A stretch of DNA of 25,506 bases from Eimeria necatrix (GCF_000499385.1 NW_013654376.1:1-25506), one strand, 5' to 3'; positions 1 to 9,073 are shown, counted from the stretch's first letter. The notes: generated by a model not told the origin, from the sequence alone. Translations and numbers: made by a program.

Positions 1-384
1 CAAAATGTTTCTTGTCATTGCGAGAAACAGCAACAGATCCCCGCCTTACACGACTGGCAACGTGCACTGCAGGTAAAACACCCGAAACAAACATTCTCAT
101 GAACGCTTCAGAGTAACACAGTGAACTTTTGTTAACGCACCGGCTCACGTAGGAGCGGGCCAGCTGAAAACATGCATGATGCCAAAGTATAGACATGCAA
201 GCAAGTCATCGTAGCCACGGACGGATTCCTAAAGTTGCCTGTTGCACTGGTAGATCATTCATCAGTAACGTTTGCACCACTATCTGCGCATTAGAGAAGT
301 AGCCCTTCTGAGCTTAGTGCACCGCAAACGCATCAGTTGTAAGCAGTGAAACGAGGAGGCTGTGACGCACGAAGCTGTTTACAG
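1..384. other. No gene recognised; possible exon end
   Basis: No start-to-stop frame of note. A sequence matching a splice donor, CAG followed by GTAAAA, lies at about 70-78, so an exon from outside the window could end at about base 72. Short T-poor stretches elsewhere give no clear acceptor until about 384. Confidence 0.3.
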
Positions 385-442
385 TTTGCGTTGTGCAACA
401 CTGGAACTTGTCGATTCAATAATTTCTGCCAACACACAGAAG
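385..442 (+). CDS. Candidate internal exon, cysteine-rich peptide
   Basis: The stretch lies between an acceptor-like TTTACAG ending at 384 and an excellent donor, AAG followed by GTGAGT, at 443. The open frame reads phe-ala-leu-cys-asn-thr-gly-thr-cys and has three cysteines within about 14 residues (C-x4-C-x5-C), an EGF-like spacing but too short to assign to a family. The same frame is open upstream to about 346 and adds two more cysteines, but I see no ATG, so this would be an internal exon. The exon ends after the first base of a codon. The frame also runs on through the tandem duplication that follows. Function unknown; it could be a chance open frame. Confidence 0.25.
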
Positions 443-646
443 GTGAGTCACATATTCAAGAGCGCGCTTGCCGAAAAGGTAGAGCGCGTCAATTGTACAG
501 AGCTTCAGCTCGTTTGAGCACTCTTAAGGCGCACTGGCGAGACTGTGAGTCACATATTCAAGAGTGCGCTTGCCGAAAAGGTAGAGTGCCTCAATTGTAC
601 AGAGCTTCAGCTCGTTTGAGCACTCTTAAGGCGCACTGGCGAGACT
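443..646 (+). repeat. Two-copy tandem duplication, 102-bp unit
   Basis: The copies are 443-544 and 545-646, with no indels and three mismatches (97% identity). Each copy starts with GTGAGTCACATATTC, so the duplication carries a 5' splice-site consensus into the second copy, and a third partial start (GTGAC) follows at 647. The unit is 34 codons long and is open in the frame of the upstream exon candidate, giving two near-identical 34-residue blocks that contain R-A-C-R-K-G or E-C-A-C-R-K-G and end H-W-R-D-C. Confidence 0.95.
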
Positions 647-1818
647 GTGACTTTGGGCTGAATATGCGTCGAAGCGAAAGAAGAGCTTTCGTGTCGTTAG
701 AGGGCATGTGGGTATTTGTGCGCGAATCACGTATTGTGCCTTTATTCTGGTGTTGCTACGCCAGACGCGCCTGCAGCGGCGCACATCATCTCGTAAAATG
801 AGTGTTGCATATGGTAGCGTCTCAAGTGGCTGGAGCTGTTTTTGTTTGCGTATGATGATCTGGAATGTTTGTTGCCCTCTTCTAGCAATTCTGCACCTGT
901 TCCAAGGAAACTGAAGCAGCAGCTAGCGAAATATCACTTGTGTCAAATGGAACGAAGCAGGCCTCAGAATGGCGTAGAGTTGAGGGAATTTCAGGAGGAC
1001 GCTCCGGAAGTGAAGTTTCTGCATGCCTCACAATGCTCAGATGTTGCCACTATCTGCCGGCATTGCGGTGAATTGGCTAGGAAGCAAAGCTGGATTTTCA
1101 GGAAATGCTTGTTTGCACAATCCATGTGTGTAACTTGAAAACATTCATGTTTCGTGGAGACACGTGTGGTGCTGCGCGACAGGCCCCTGCCTGCCTTGGT
1201 GCGTCGTTTGTGTTGTGTCGTTGGTGTTCGCCGTTTGGAAGCACTTACTCGGAAATAATGCGTGCAAGGCGAATCCTGTTTGAATGCTCTGCAGAGGCAA
1301 CCTCCCGTATTCAGCCAGCGGCTGATCCTACTGATTGTTACTGTTGTTCCCTTAATCCTGTTTTCGTGAGGTGATGTCGTTTTTGCTTGCAGGTGCGAGT
1401 ATTGTATTCACAGAAATGACAGAGTCTCTGGTGCATGTGTTGGTATATGGGGTACTCACAAAAGAATTTTTCTTGATTCGCAAAAGAGTTTTTCTTGCGC
1501 GCCACAGCAAGTATGTTTTGTGAAGCCAGAGTTCATAGCCATTGGGAGGTCGAGTTCTTTTTGAAGCAGGGCTTGTGTTTATTTAGTTGAATCTGGGTTT
1601 TGCAGTCATCTAATGCTTGAGTCGGCGTTCGGCCGTCCGTCACAAATACCCCAATGTTTATCAGGTTAAACGTGAAAATTTGTCTGTTATTGAATAATGC
1701 CACTTTCTGCCATCATTCGTCTTAGCGATTAGCTGCAGCGCCTTTTCTATTAAACGTTCTTCTCCTCAAGTTCTGGTGTGTTGACGGTAGCGTGCTCTTG
1801 TCACTCTGTTGTATGCAG
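647..1818. other. No clear gene; isolated splice signals and one Cys-rich frame
   Basis: An ATG frame at 1105-1374 (+, 89 codons) is rich in cysteine and lacks domain features; its length is what chance gives. A strong acceptor (TTTTTGCTTGCAG) ends at 1393. The next 50 bases have one open frame (ala-ser-ile-val-phe-thr-glu-met) up to a GTATAT donor-like site at 1444, a possible small exon. A second strong acceptor, pyrimidine-rich and ending TATGCAG at 1818, opens the frame that runs into the signal-peptide exon at 1876. Confidence 0.3.
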
Positions 1819-1875
1819 CTCGCTGCTTGTTGTAGTGCAGTGAGAGCTCTCGAAACGCGACAACTGAATTTTGCG

Positions 1876-3789
1876 ATGAACAGAAAATGGAACACTGTCT
1901 TAGCTTGTGCCACTATGGTATGTTACCTTGCGCAGGTCCTGTCAATTCAGATGGTGAGTTGGACACGCATAAATCCATTACCAGAAGGGAGCAGCAAGCG
2001 GAACCATTAGCTCTCAGCTTTTTCACGTGAGGAATGCAGCACTATTCTTGAAAGCGACAGAATTTTTGCGTTCAATAACGCACAGTTGCTCGGCACTGGC
2101 TCGAAGTGAGTATTGCCTTTGCAGGTCCCGTCTTGGAACCAGTTAGCTAGCCATGCATTTTTTTAGCGTCCATGTTAGCATACTTCTTTTCCGGCGCATT
2201 ATGTGCAGGCCGCGCATTCGTCTCCTACTTATTAATCTGCACCAAGAATTCAAAAGGATACGTTTCTTCTTTGCGGAACCGTCAAGCACATAGAGTTGCA
2301 CGTCCGCGTTGCAAGGAGTCAGTTAGCGAGCGACATATTTGTGTGTGCTGATGTGTGAGGTTTGCATTATTGAGCTTTGGATATTGTTCTCGGATGAGTC
2401 AACTCCGTCTTCGCTGTTTGTCGTTCGATGTCGTTTTATGACGTATTCTATCGAGTTTCTTACTACTTTGTTTTCTCTTATTGCTTCGTCTCAGCTCTTT
2501 GTTGCTCATCACACTTTCTTGAGTTTGCAAAAGCATGGTCGCAATCACATCCTCCACTTTGCCTTTTTAAAGTTATTCGCGAAATATGATTCTTTTGAGA
2601 GATCGTTTCGGTTGCAAGTTTTGACACAGAAAACAACTTGATGAAACCATCACGAGTGTAACGAATTTGTTTGCAGCCCGATGGCAGAGCAGAAAAACAT
2701 GACTACAAGGCTGTGAGTATCATAATTCTTAGTGGATGGGGTAAAAGCTTGAAAATACATTAAATTGTGGAATGCGGCAGCATGAAAAATCCAACGAGGA
2801 CTGTTGCGTGAGGCGCGATCAAATCCCTTGATGCCATTATGCCTTACTTGTGAATAAAACATTTCCAGAATTCACCATATGCTTAGGCTGAATGTCCGTG
2901 CTTCGAGAAGAATGTTATTTGTTCACTTGCAGTCGTCTAAGTCAGTATATCCCAAGGTTTGCAGACTGTTCGGTCAAGTGCTTCCCGCATACGTAAATGC
3001 GGCTTGGTGAAAACACACCATTTTCTCATGAGCATACTGGGTATTGGGACACTTGATAAGCAGAGCAGCAACTTATACAGTGCTCTTGTAAGGCATGTTT
3101 GTCCCTGCATTTTAGTCATAAGCACACTGGAAATTGAGACACTTCAAAAACGCAGAAGCAACTTATAAAATGCATTTACAGAGCAACGGCATGCCTTGTT
3201 TGTCGACCCTGTAGGGCTTCCAGCATCCCGCGACAATGTCGTCCGTCTTACCAGCTCGTGCGTGTTTAGGAGTTCATAAAAGTGCTGTTACGTCATCGCT
3301 GCCTCTGTCAGTGAGGGGAAAAAAATTCTCATGTGCGAGTTTAGCTTGATACCAGACTTTGTAGCCCCATTTGAAGCTGTTTATTTTATCTTCCTTTCGT
3401 GGCTACTGCATGAGTTCTCCCCGCGTGTTGTATTATGTCCCAGTCTCCCTCGCTTTGAAAAGTCGACTTTATGAATCATCGTGCGGTGCACGGAACTGTT
3501 TGAAACAATAGCTAGTGCGTCAGGTCATTAGGTTGGCTTTGCTGTTAAAAAACAGATTGCACAAATACGCTGGTGTATCGTGTAAAATTCAACTATTCTT
3601 GGATTTTGTGAGACTTGCGAAGGCCGGTTAATACATTAGCAGATTACCGTTTCAACGTTTTTCGGCATTTGACGTAAATGACATAGTCTGTGTTTTCCTC
3701 TCTAGCTGGCTCGTGACGGGCAAGCTCTGCCATGTTTATTTTTTCTTCAGCTGGATGATTTGGTTATGCTCAGGACTAATTCCTTCTAA
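1876..3789 (+). CDS. Candidate four-exon gene for a small secreted protein
   Basis: Proposed exons are 1876-1953, 2677-2712, 2933-2992 and 3706-3789 (78, 36, 60 and 84 nt). All are multiples of three, so every intron is in phase 0. The product is 85 residues. Exon 1 starts at an ATG with G at -3 and encodes a signal-peptide pattern: Asn-Arg-Lys, a hydrophobic core of about 14 residues (T-V-L-A-C-A-T-M-V-C-Y-L-A), then A-Q-V-L-S, and ends at a GTGAGT donor. Exon 2 is hydrophilic (PDGRAEKHDYKA) between a TTTGCAG acceptor and a second GTGAGT donor. Exon 3 follows CACTTGCAG and ends at a weaker GTAAAT. Exon 4 follows a very strong TTTTCCTCTCTAG acceptor and stops at TAA. The exon-1 frame is also open back to an acceptor at 1818. 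Weak points: exons this short can be open by chance, no AATAAA follows closely, and I recognise no family. Confidence 0.27.
3026..3174 (+). repeat. Degenerate tandem repeat, 90-bp period
   Basis: About 59 bases starting at 3026 (TCATGAGCATACTGG) recur from 3116 (TCATAAGCACACTGG), with roughly three quarters of positions matching and exact blocks such as GCAACTTATA and GACACTT. The second half of the unit is much more diverged, sharing only GGCATG and TTTGTC-type blocks. The period is a multiple of three. It lies inside intron 3 of the proposed 1876-3789 gene and looks like an old tandem duplication. Confidence 0.75.
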
Positions 3790-3914
3790 GCGCCGCACCT
3801 GAGTGCAGCCATATGTAATTACAAGCATAAGACCTCATTGCAGCAACGGAAGGTGCAAGAGTGGACTTCAAATTTGTTTTTCCACGTTCCACCATATGTG
3901 CACACTTCATGCAG

Positions 3915-4121
3915 CATGCATATCCAATTATCAGCGACAATGGATCGCGCAGAATGTATGTTAGACGAACTACTTAGAATTAGCATGCAAAGAGTACACA
4001 GTCAAGTAAGGAATGAGATATCAAAGTTTGCCATGTTATCCAGATGTTCACAAGAAAATATATCTGAAGATACTTTTGGAGAGAATACTTATAGCAGCAA
4101 CGTTGAAGTGAAGCTGTTGTG
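3915..4121 (+). CDS. Candidate internal exon, acidic helical peptide
   Basis: It ends at a near-perfect donor, GTG followed by GTAAGTAT, at 4122. The acceptor is either CACTTCATGCAG ending at 3914 (207-nt exon) or CCTCATTGCAG ending at 3843 (278-nt exon). Only one frame is open. With the nearer acceptor the exon starts on the third base of a codon and ends after the second, so it is symmetric. The peptide includes M-D-R-A-E-C-M-L-D-E-L-L-R-I-S-M-Q and continues with E-N-I-S-E-D-T-F-G-E-N-T-Y, more charged and less cysteine/arginine-rich than most frames here. No family recognised. The frame phase does not join directly to the next candidate at 4796, so an intervening exon would be needed. Confidence 0.3.
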
Positions 4122-4795
4122 GTAAGTATATGTCACCCCACCGGTTTATCTTTTCTGCCAGCACGTTTCTGTCTGGTTAAAAGCACTTGAGCAGCATATT
4201 CCCAACCAGCGGAGCAGAACACCACCTTGGTAAGCACCGAAAGAAAACTGTTTCTACGTTGTGCTATAACATATGTACATGATATTTTAAAGCATATTAT
4301 AAGTCGCCGAGGAGAATATATATTCCGCAAGGATACTTGATGGGCATTCCACAGTCCGTACGTGCCCTAGGAGCATTCCAAATTGCGTTTGGTTTATACT
4401 ATCGGTGAAGATAGAGGACTTTATGCTTTAGACAAACACAGTGCCTAGGACTCTAGTCCAGAACTCGCCACACTGTTTTATTTGTTTCTGCTCTTCAAAA
4501 TCAGGCATAAACGTTTTCTTGATCTTGTCCAAATGGATTGTGATTTTGTTTGTGTATTGTATGGCCCTGTTAGTGCTTCTAGATATATTGAGTCTTTTTT
4601 GGTTTGTGGACTGCCATGTCTGGTCATTCGCTTTATGTCCCAGTAAACGCCGTGCTATTTTAAAGTGTTTTAGCCAGACGTTTTATGCTAGCAGGACGTG
4701 CGACCCATAAGATTGCTTTCCTGTGGATGCTGGTGCGCCGACATGCGTGAAGGCATCTGCTGGGCAGGTTATGCAACACTAAGACAATATTGCAG
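4122..4795. other. Probable intron or intergenic DNA
   Basis: It begins with the GTAAGTAT donor and ends with a TATTGCAG acceptor. Within it an open plus frame at about 4441-4710 is a run of hydrophobic residues made by T-rich DNA and has no start codon. Nothing else is supported. Confidence 0.35.
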
Positions 4796-5029
4796 GAAAC
4801 AAGCACAGTGATAAAGCGGTTGCTTACAAGCAGCCAGTTCTGCTTGGACATTGGATTTAAAGAGGCTGCTGAAGGTAGCAGAAGCTCACAATCGTGCATT
4901 CGGCACAGTGTTGACCATACAACAACGTATCATTCTCTCCGAGACGCATGGCAACCGTTGCTCGGGACATACACACGTTGCCAACTGATAAACATAATGC
5001 ATTTGGTTTGGCGTTTAAGGGAAATCTAA
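4796..5029 (+). CDS. Candidate terminal exon, 77 codons
   Basis: It begins after the acceptor ACAATATTGCAG in phase 0 and runs 77 codons to TAA at 5027-5029. The peptide starts E-T-S-T-V-I-K-R-L-L-T-S-S-Q and has mixed charged, polar and hydrophobic residues, with a moderately amphipathic end (H-L-V-W-R-L-R-E-I). No ATG lies near the start, so it needs an upstream exon. A possible internal donor (GAAG followed by GTAGCA) lies at 4873. An AATAAA is present about 350 bases downstream, near 5377, rather far for this stop. No homology recognised; a frame of this length can occur by chance. Confidence 0.22.
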   Translation, partial: ETSTVIKRLLTSSQFCLDIGFKEAAEGSRSSQSCIRHSVDHTTTYHSLRDAWQPLLGTYTRCQLINIMHLVWRLREI

Positions 5030-5144
5030 ATTTTTAACATGACAAACTAAGATGCTGTAGATTTGCTGACCCCCACTCTTACTTTGGCGACGGGAGGATG
5101 CCTGCTTCACAAAGCGAAACAACAAGCGTCGTTCTAGAAAATAA

Positions 5145-5525
5145 TCACCCTTCCAAATAAGAGTACAGCAGTGGAGGGGTCGAAGCCCTACCCATCCTGG
5201 CAGGGGGTAAGCTAGGGGCGGAATTTTCTAGGTAGAAATAAGCATGTTCTGAGAGGGCTATGTGGGTTTTTGCATAAATAGCAACACGCGTAATGGTGTG
5301 ATAAGCTCTGCATTCGGAGCGCGTTCTGGTGGCGTAGCAAAAGGTTTCGAAGGCAAGTTCCTGTCTGATCCTATCTAAATAAAGCATGCATTTAGATGCC
5401 TCGATGGAATGTACAGTGCTGCAAATGCGTTGCAGAGGTAGGCGCCCTACGACAAAAAATGCCACATTCGCTGTACGACACGGCCCATGGTGCTGTTTGC
5501 CCTGGCCAAAACTTCCCGAACGCAT
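5145..5525 (-). CDS. Open reading frame, 126 codons, unknown
   Basis: It reads on the minus strand from an ATG at 5525 to a TGA at 5145. It could instead be a terminal exon starting after the minus-strand acceptor GCATTTGCAG near 5417, giving about 90 codons. The second half is the more protein-like: S-I-E-A-S-K-C-M-L-Y-L-D-R-I-R-Q, later E-H-A-Y-F-Y-L-E-N-S-A-P-S-L-P-P and a C-terminus Y-S-Y-L-E-G. No signal peptide, transmembrane segment or known motif. It overlaps exon 1 and intron 1 of the plus-strand model at 5396-5848, so at most one of the two is likely to be real. Length is within chance expectation for 25 kb. Confidence 0.2.
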   Translation of the reverse strand: MRSGSFGQGKQHHGPCRTANVAFFVVGRLPLQRICSTVHSIEASKCMLYLDRIRQELAFETFCYATRTRSECRAYHTITRVAIYAKTHIALSEHAYFYLENSAPSLPPARMGRASTPPLLYSYLEG

Positions 5526-5848
5526 GGTTCTACACGCTGCACGCCATAACTGTAGATACAATTGCACAAGGATTTGGCCTTTCTCTTACCGCCAGCCTGT
5601 GCGTCAAATCGGTCATATGTAAAACAGCGTCATTGTGCTTCAGTAATGGTGCTACACAGAGCCTCTCTTTTATCTGCTGCAGGATCCTGCTGGCTGTATG
5701 TGCCTCTGTTCTAAGCTCTGTTGACCAACATCTTTTTCACTAGTTTTTTGCAGGCACTCAGCGTGATTTGAATCGAGTTTTTTCTGTCTTTTCTGGGAAA
5801 CGTTTCCTTGTGGCCTCGATTGTTCTGCAAGTTACCGAACGGTTGTAA
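5396..5848 (+). CDS. Candidate three-exon mini-gene, Cys-rich start
   Basis: Proposed exons are 5396-5437, 5683-5695 and 5754-5848 (42, 13 and 95 nt), giving 49 codons and TAA. The second intron, 5696-5753, is only 58 nt and has all the signals: GTATGT, a TTGAC branch-like site, a T-rich tract and TTTTTTGCAG. Removing it joins a frame that is open in one phase only, reading D-P-A-G-C-T-Q-R-D-L-N-R-V-F. Intron 1 runs from a GAG|GTAGGC donor to a strong TTTTATCTGCTGCAG acceptor. Exon 1 from its ATG reads MPRWNVQCCKCVAE, so the product has four cysteines in its first 19 residues. No signal peptide is visible, and the true 5' end may lie elsewhere. Exon 2 is unusually small. No family recognised. 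A minus-strand frame overlaps. Confidence 0.3.
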
Positions 5849-8247
5849 AAGAACTACATCGAGGTCTTAATAGAAAAAACTCTCATTTCGAAGAGTGTTT
5901 AGCTTGTGGTCGTTGCGCTAGAGACCAAGTCGTAAGCGTTTCTGAATGCAAGTTGCCTTGTGCAAATGTGTACGCAATCAATTGACTCGTTTGCACAGAA
6001 GGGCTGCTTGCATGCCAATGCATGATGCCGCTGGTACCCCAGGAAGTTCGTGGAATGAGCAACTGAACAAATGCACAGTCACAGTTATGGAGGCTCACAC
6101 GTTAAGGGGGCGTTGTAGCAACTGTAATGGAGGCGACGTTAACTGTCAAGAGCGCTATTTCTCTTTTAGGATTCAGAGCCAAGCAACAGCCCAAAGCAGC
6201 ATACTTCTTTGCAATGTGAGGGCCTGTGCGATTCCCACGTCTTTGCTGTCTAATAAATGCAACGGACACTGATATTCGAATAATTGTCTTTGCCGTTTCA
6301 TACCACATATTTCTTAATGTGAATTTTACGGCTCACCAAGTGTGTGCACTTTTGTTCCACATCGCTTGCGCAGCGCGCACCACTTTTGTGTGGCTTCTTC
6401 CAGCGCATTTGAATGTCTGTCGCCCATGTTTTTTAATGCGAATTTCAAACAGTCTGATGTGACTCCTTTTCCTGAAGGAGCTTGCGGTTTCGCTATTTCA
6501 TTTTGTGCCGTCTTTCGACGCCCATTGTCGCCGCACCCAGAAGATTCACGCATGTAGCAGGGAGTGAGGTCTTTGCGAACACTACACATACATCGATTTT
6601 ATTTGTAAAGAGTAACTATGCATTGCAACAAGTGACATAATGATTCGCAAGGTGCGTTCAAAAAGTAGTCCATGCGTACCTATTCGCCGTTACCAGCTTC
6701 TATAAGGATGACTAAATTGCATGGATGGTGACGTTTTTCTTGGATGGTTGATGTTGGCCGGGAATCGTAAGAAGGGTTGTGTGCTACGTTGAGACCACTT
6801 CGAGTTTTTCAGTAGCTGTGTCGCTCATTTTTTTCATGCGAGTAGTGTTTGTGGATTCCTTATGGTGGTGTGAAATTTACTTACTTGAGTTCTTACCACA
6901 GGCGACGCCTCCCTCTCTAAATTTTCCAGTGTGAACGAAAAGCATTTGCTGTTCGCACGAAGAGGAAAGACAGGGTGAATCGCAGCTGTATAAAAGACAA
7001 ACAATTGTGTTCCTGTGCGTATATCTCCGGGTGAGAGGAAATAAGTTAAGCATTGTCGCACAAACATTTAGATCGTAAGTGCAACCAGGCACAACAAACT
7101 AGATTTCACCTATGCATGGGAGGCTAATAATAAAATGAGTACACATTTGTTGGGGAAAAGGTCTACGCACCGCTTGATTCGTTTAGGCGTAGAATCCACT
7201 TGATTTTGTAGCTGGCAAATCATTTCCCGCGTAACGCTCGCTGCTATGTGAGTGTTTAGTGATTCGCCGTTCGTGGTCTCTACCTGGACTACGCGCCGTC
7301 TATTGATAGACTGCGACGGCTGGAGTGAAATGCACGCATTGCGCGGCCTCGCCTATCGCAAATTGAAGGTGCCCCATACGATTCTTGAATTAAATCTAAT
7401 CAAGATGTTTATTTTCAAAAGAAATATCTTTCAAAGGTACTGATGGGCTTGTTCAATACTTCATGTGCGACGTTACAACTGAAAGAAAACCGGATGCAAA
7501 TTTTCTTGAGAAAAGACTTTTCAATCGTGTCAATGCTGAGGCCGAAAGCTGTTGTCGCCAGTGTTCATTTACTCACAAGGATGTGTGTCGAAAACGGCAT
7601 AATCAGATAACATCAAAGTGAAAGCTTGTTCAATGACGCTCCACTCTCCGCAGTTGTATATCGTTTCTGTTGTGCTCCTATAGTGCCGACTATACTTGCT
7701 GCTTTCCATTGTCTCCGATGCTCTATGCAGATGCTTTGTTAGAGGTGTTAAAATTTTGCATTTTTCTGCTGAAAAATGTTCTGGCATGAGTTGCAGAGTG
7801 TTGTCAGTGGGAGTTCGCTCATTTCATCTTGTTCTTGGAGTTTTCCCGTGAGTCTCAGAAGGATGCCAGTTTCGTGGCGCTTTGTTTCAGGGGCTACATT
7901 CATCTCGAAAAAAATATGTAAGGCTTAAGATCGGTCTTCTCAGTGTACTTTCCCCTAGCATGCCCAGCAAACTAACTGTCCTCTTGTTCCATTGAAAAAA
8001 ACCCGTGAGAAAGTGAATCCGTCTTTACCCAAAGGACGTGCGCAAAAGCCTGTGCCACGCTGCTCTGCGAATGGGAGATTTGTAGCCACTAGTACTTTCC
8101 AGACCCACACGGGAAACGAATGCGTCCATTTGCAGTCTTGAGGGGGGTCCAGCACAATTGCACATAGTTAGGGTGCCTTTTAGCCCAGGATGAGAGGACA
8201 TACACAGGCTCTAAACGCTGTGTTATCCGGACGTTCAATTGTCCCTA
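5849..8247. other. Long stretch with no supported gene
   Basis: Only short frames occur here on both strands (under about 110 codons), most lacking ATG. A plus frame from about 7261 to a donor-like AAAG|GTACTG at 7437 follows a TGTTTAG acceptor-like site; it is weak. AATAAA occurs near 6252 and 7130. A 23-bp imperfect repeat pair lies at 6306-6447. Otherwise I see nothing. Confidence 0.4.
6306..6447 (+). repeat. Imperfect direct repeat pair, 119-bp offset
   Basis: Bases 6306-6328 and 6425-6447 match at 19 of 23 positions (core TTAATGNGAATTT). Between them, CACTTTTGT also occurs twice. This is probably the worn trace of an older duplication. Confidence 0.5.
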
Positions 8248-8341
8248 CACACTATAGTGGCCATGGTTCGGTATGAATCACACTGCTCATTTCTCTGATC
8301 GAGCACTGCGATTCATACCTAGCCATGACCACTACACTGTG
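8248..8341 (-). other. Long hairpin-forming inverted repeat
   Basis: The arms are 8248-8288 and 8301-8341, 41 nt each with no gap, 34 of 41 positions complementary, around a 12-nt loop. Such a match is far beyond chance in 25 kb. Of the seven unmatched positions, an RNA from the minus strand would form three G-U pairs and leave four mismatches; the plus-strand RNA would form one G-U and leave six. That bias favours a minus-strand transcript. The size and loop fit a microRNA-like precursor or another structured RNA. A small foldback element is the alternative, but complementarity stops sharply at both ends and I see no target-site duplication. No family recognised. Confidence 0.85.
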
Positions 8342-8868
8342 CTTTACAAACATGTCAACGACGGCATCGACGTTCTGGGTTACACTGTTGTGTGCTTCAT
8401 GTTTATTCTGCTTAGGTTGTAGTACAATATACAATCTATGGTTGCTCGGGCGTGCTATGCCAGCTTGTGAGTGGGACAAACACTGTGTGCTTTTCAAAAT
8501 GAAGCGAACTTTTGTGTGGAAATAGACGCAGTCAAGCCACTTTGTTTGCTAGTGGAGACTTTGCGTGTGCATTCGAAGGTTTTGCAAGTTGGTTCCCACA
8601 CCAGGCCATGTTACACAGTGATTAAAATCAGATTTTTCGCGGTGTACAAATTCCGGGAAAAAGCGTTTCAGTGACCAAATTTAATGATTTTACAGAACTA
8701 AATGTGTTTAGAAAGCAGCAGTACCCCACATTAGGTCTACGAAAGTTCAAGCTTCCTTTTGTTTGCGCTATTATTGCATGATCCACCACGCACAGGGTTT
8801 GCGCCTTGTGCTGCAAAGGGCGGCTAATATACAATTGCTCATACCTGTTTGCAATGATTATTTTGCAG
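8342..8868. other. No supported gene
   Basis: Short overlapping frames on both strands only. The stretch ends in a good acceptor, GATTATTTTGCAG, at 8868. Confidence 0.4.
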
Positions 8869-8987
8869 GAAGCCATGAATCGCCACACGCTTGCCTTCAG
8901 CGATCGTCTGTGCTTGCCCTGCTCTGTTTATCAGTCTTTGCACTGCTGCTTCCGAAACTGAAACGCTTTTGCAGCAAGTGCGTTTAA
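8869..8987 (+). CDS. Candidate terminal exon with hydrophobic segment
   Basis: It follows the acceptor ATTATTTTGCAG and uses the frame that runs S-H-E-S-P-H-A-C-L-Q-R-S, then a hydrophobic stretch of about 18 residues (S-V-L-A-L-L-C-L-S-V-F-A-L-L-L-P), then basic residues and TAA at 8985-8987. AATAAA lies at 9068-9073, about 80 bases after the stop, a sensible 3' UTR. Hydrophobic then basic suggests a C-terminal membrane anchor. No upstream exon was identified. Alternative frames of the same exon stop sooner. Confidence 0.22.
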
Positions 8988-9027
8988 CCAGCGACTTCTG
9001 AACGCTATCAACTACAGTTAGTGATAA

Positions 9028-9046
9028 GTTGCACATGGTGTGCAAC
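9028..9046 (+). other. Perfect 8-bp stem with 3-nt loop
   Basis: GTTGCACA and TGTGCAAC pair exactly around TGG. It sits between the stop at 8987 and the AATAAA at 9068, so it would fall in the 3' UTR of the exon candidate at 8869-8987. Confidence 0.5.
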
Positions 9047-9067
9047 TCAGCATAAAATCTTTGCTTT

Positions 9068-9073
9068 AATAAA
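9068..9073 (+). promoter_or_regulatory. AATAAA polyadenylation signal
   Basis: A canonical hexamer within TTTAATAAAAAC, downstream of the 8869-8987 exon candidate and its stem-loop. Confidence 0.35.

Noticed and set aside
708..1138. Overlapping plus frames at 708-914 and 842-1138
   Set aside because: They lack ATG starts or splice boundaries and have the Cys/Leu/Arg-rich look of untranslated DNA.
6651..6671. GTGCGTTCAAAAAGTAG resembling the start of a mariner-type terminal repeat
   Set aside because: No matching inverted copy, no transposase-like frame in the next 1.5 kb and no TA duplication pair were found.
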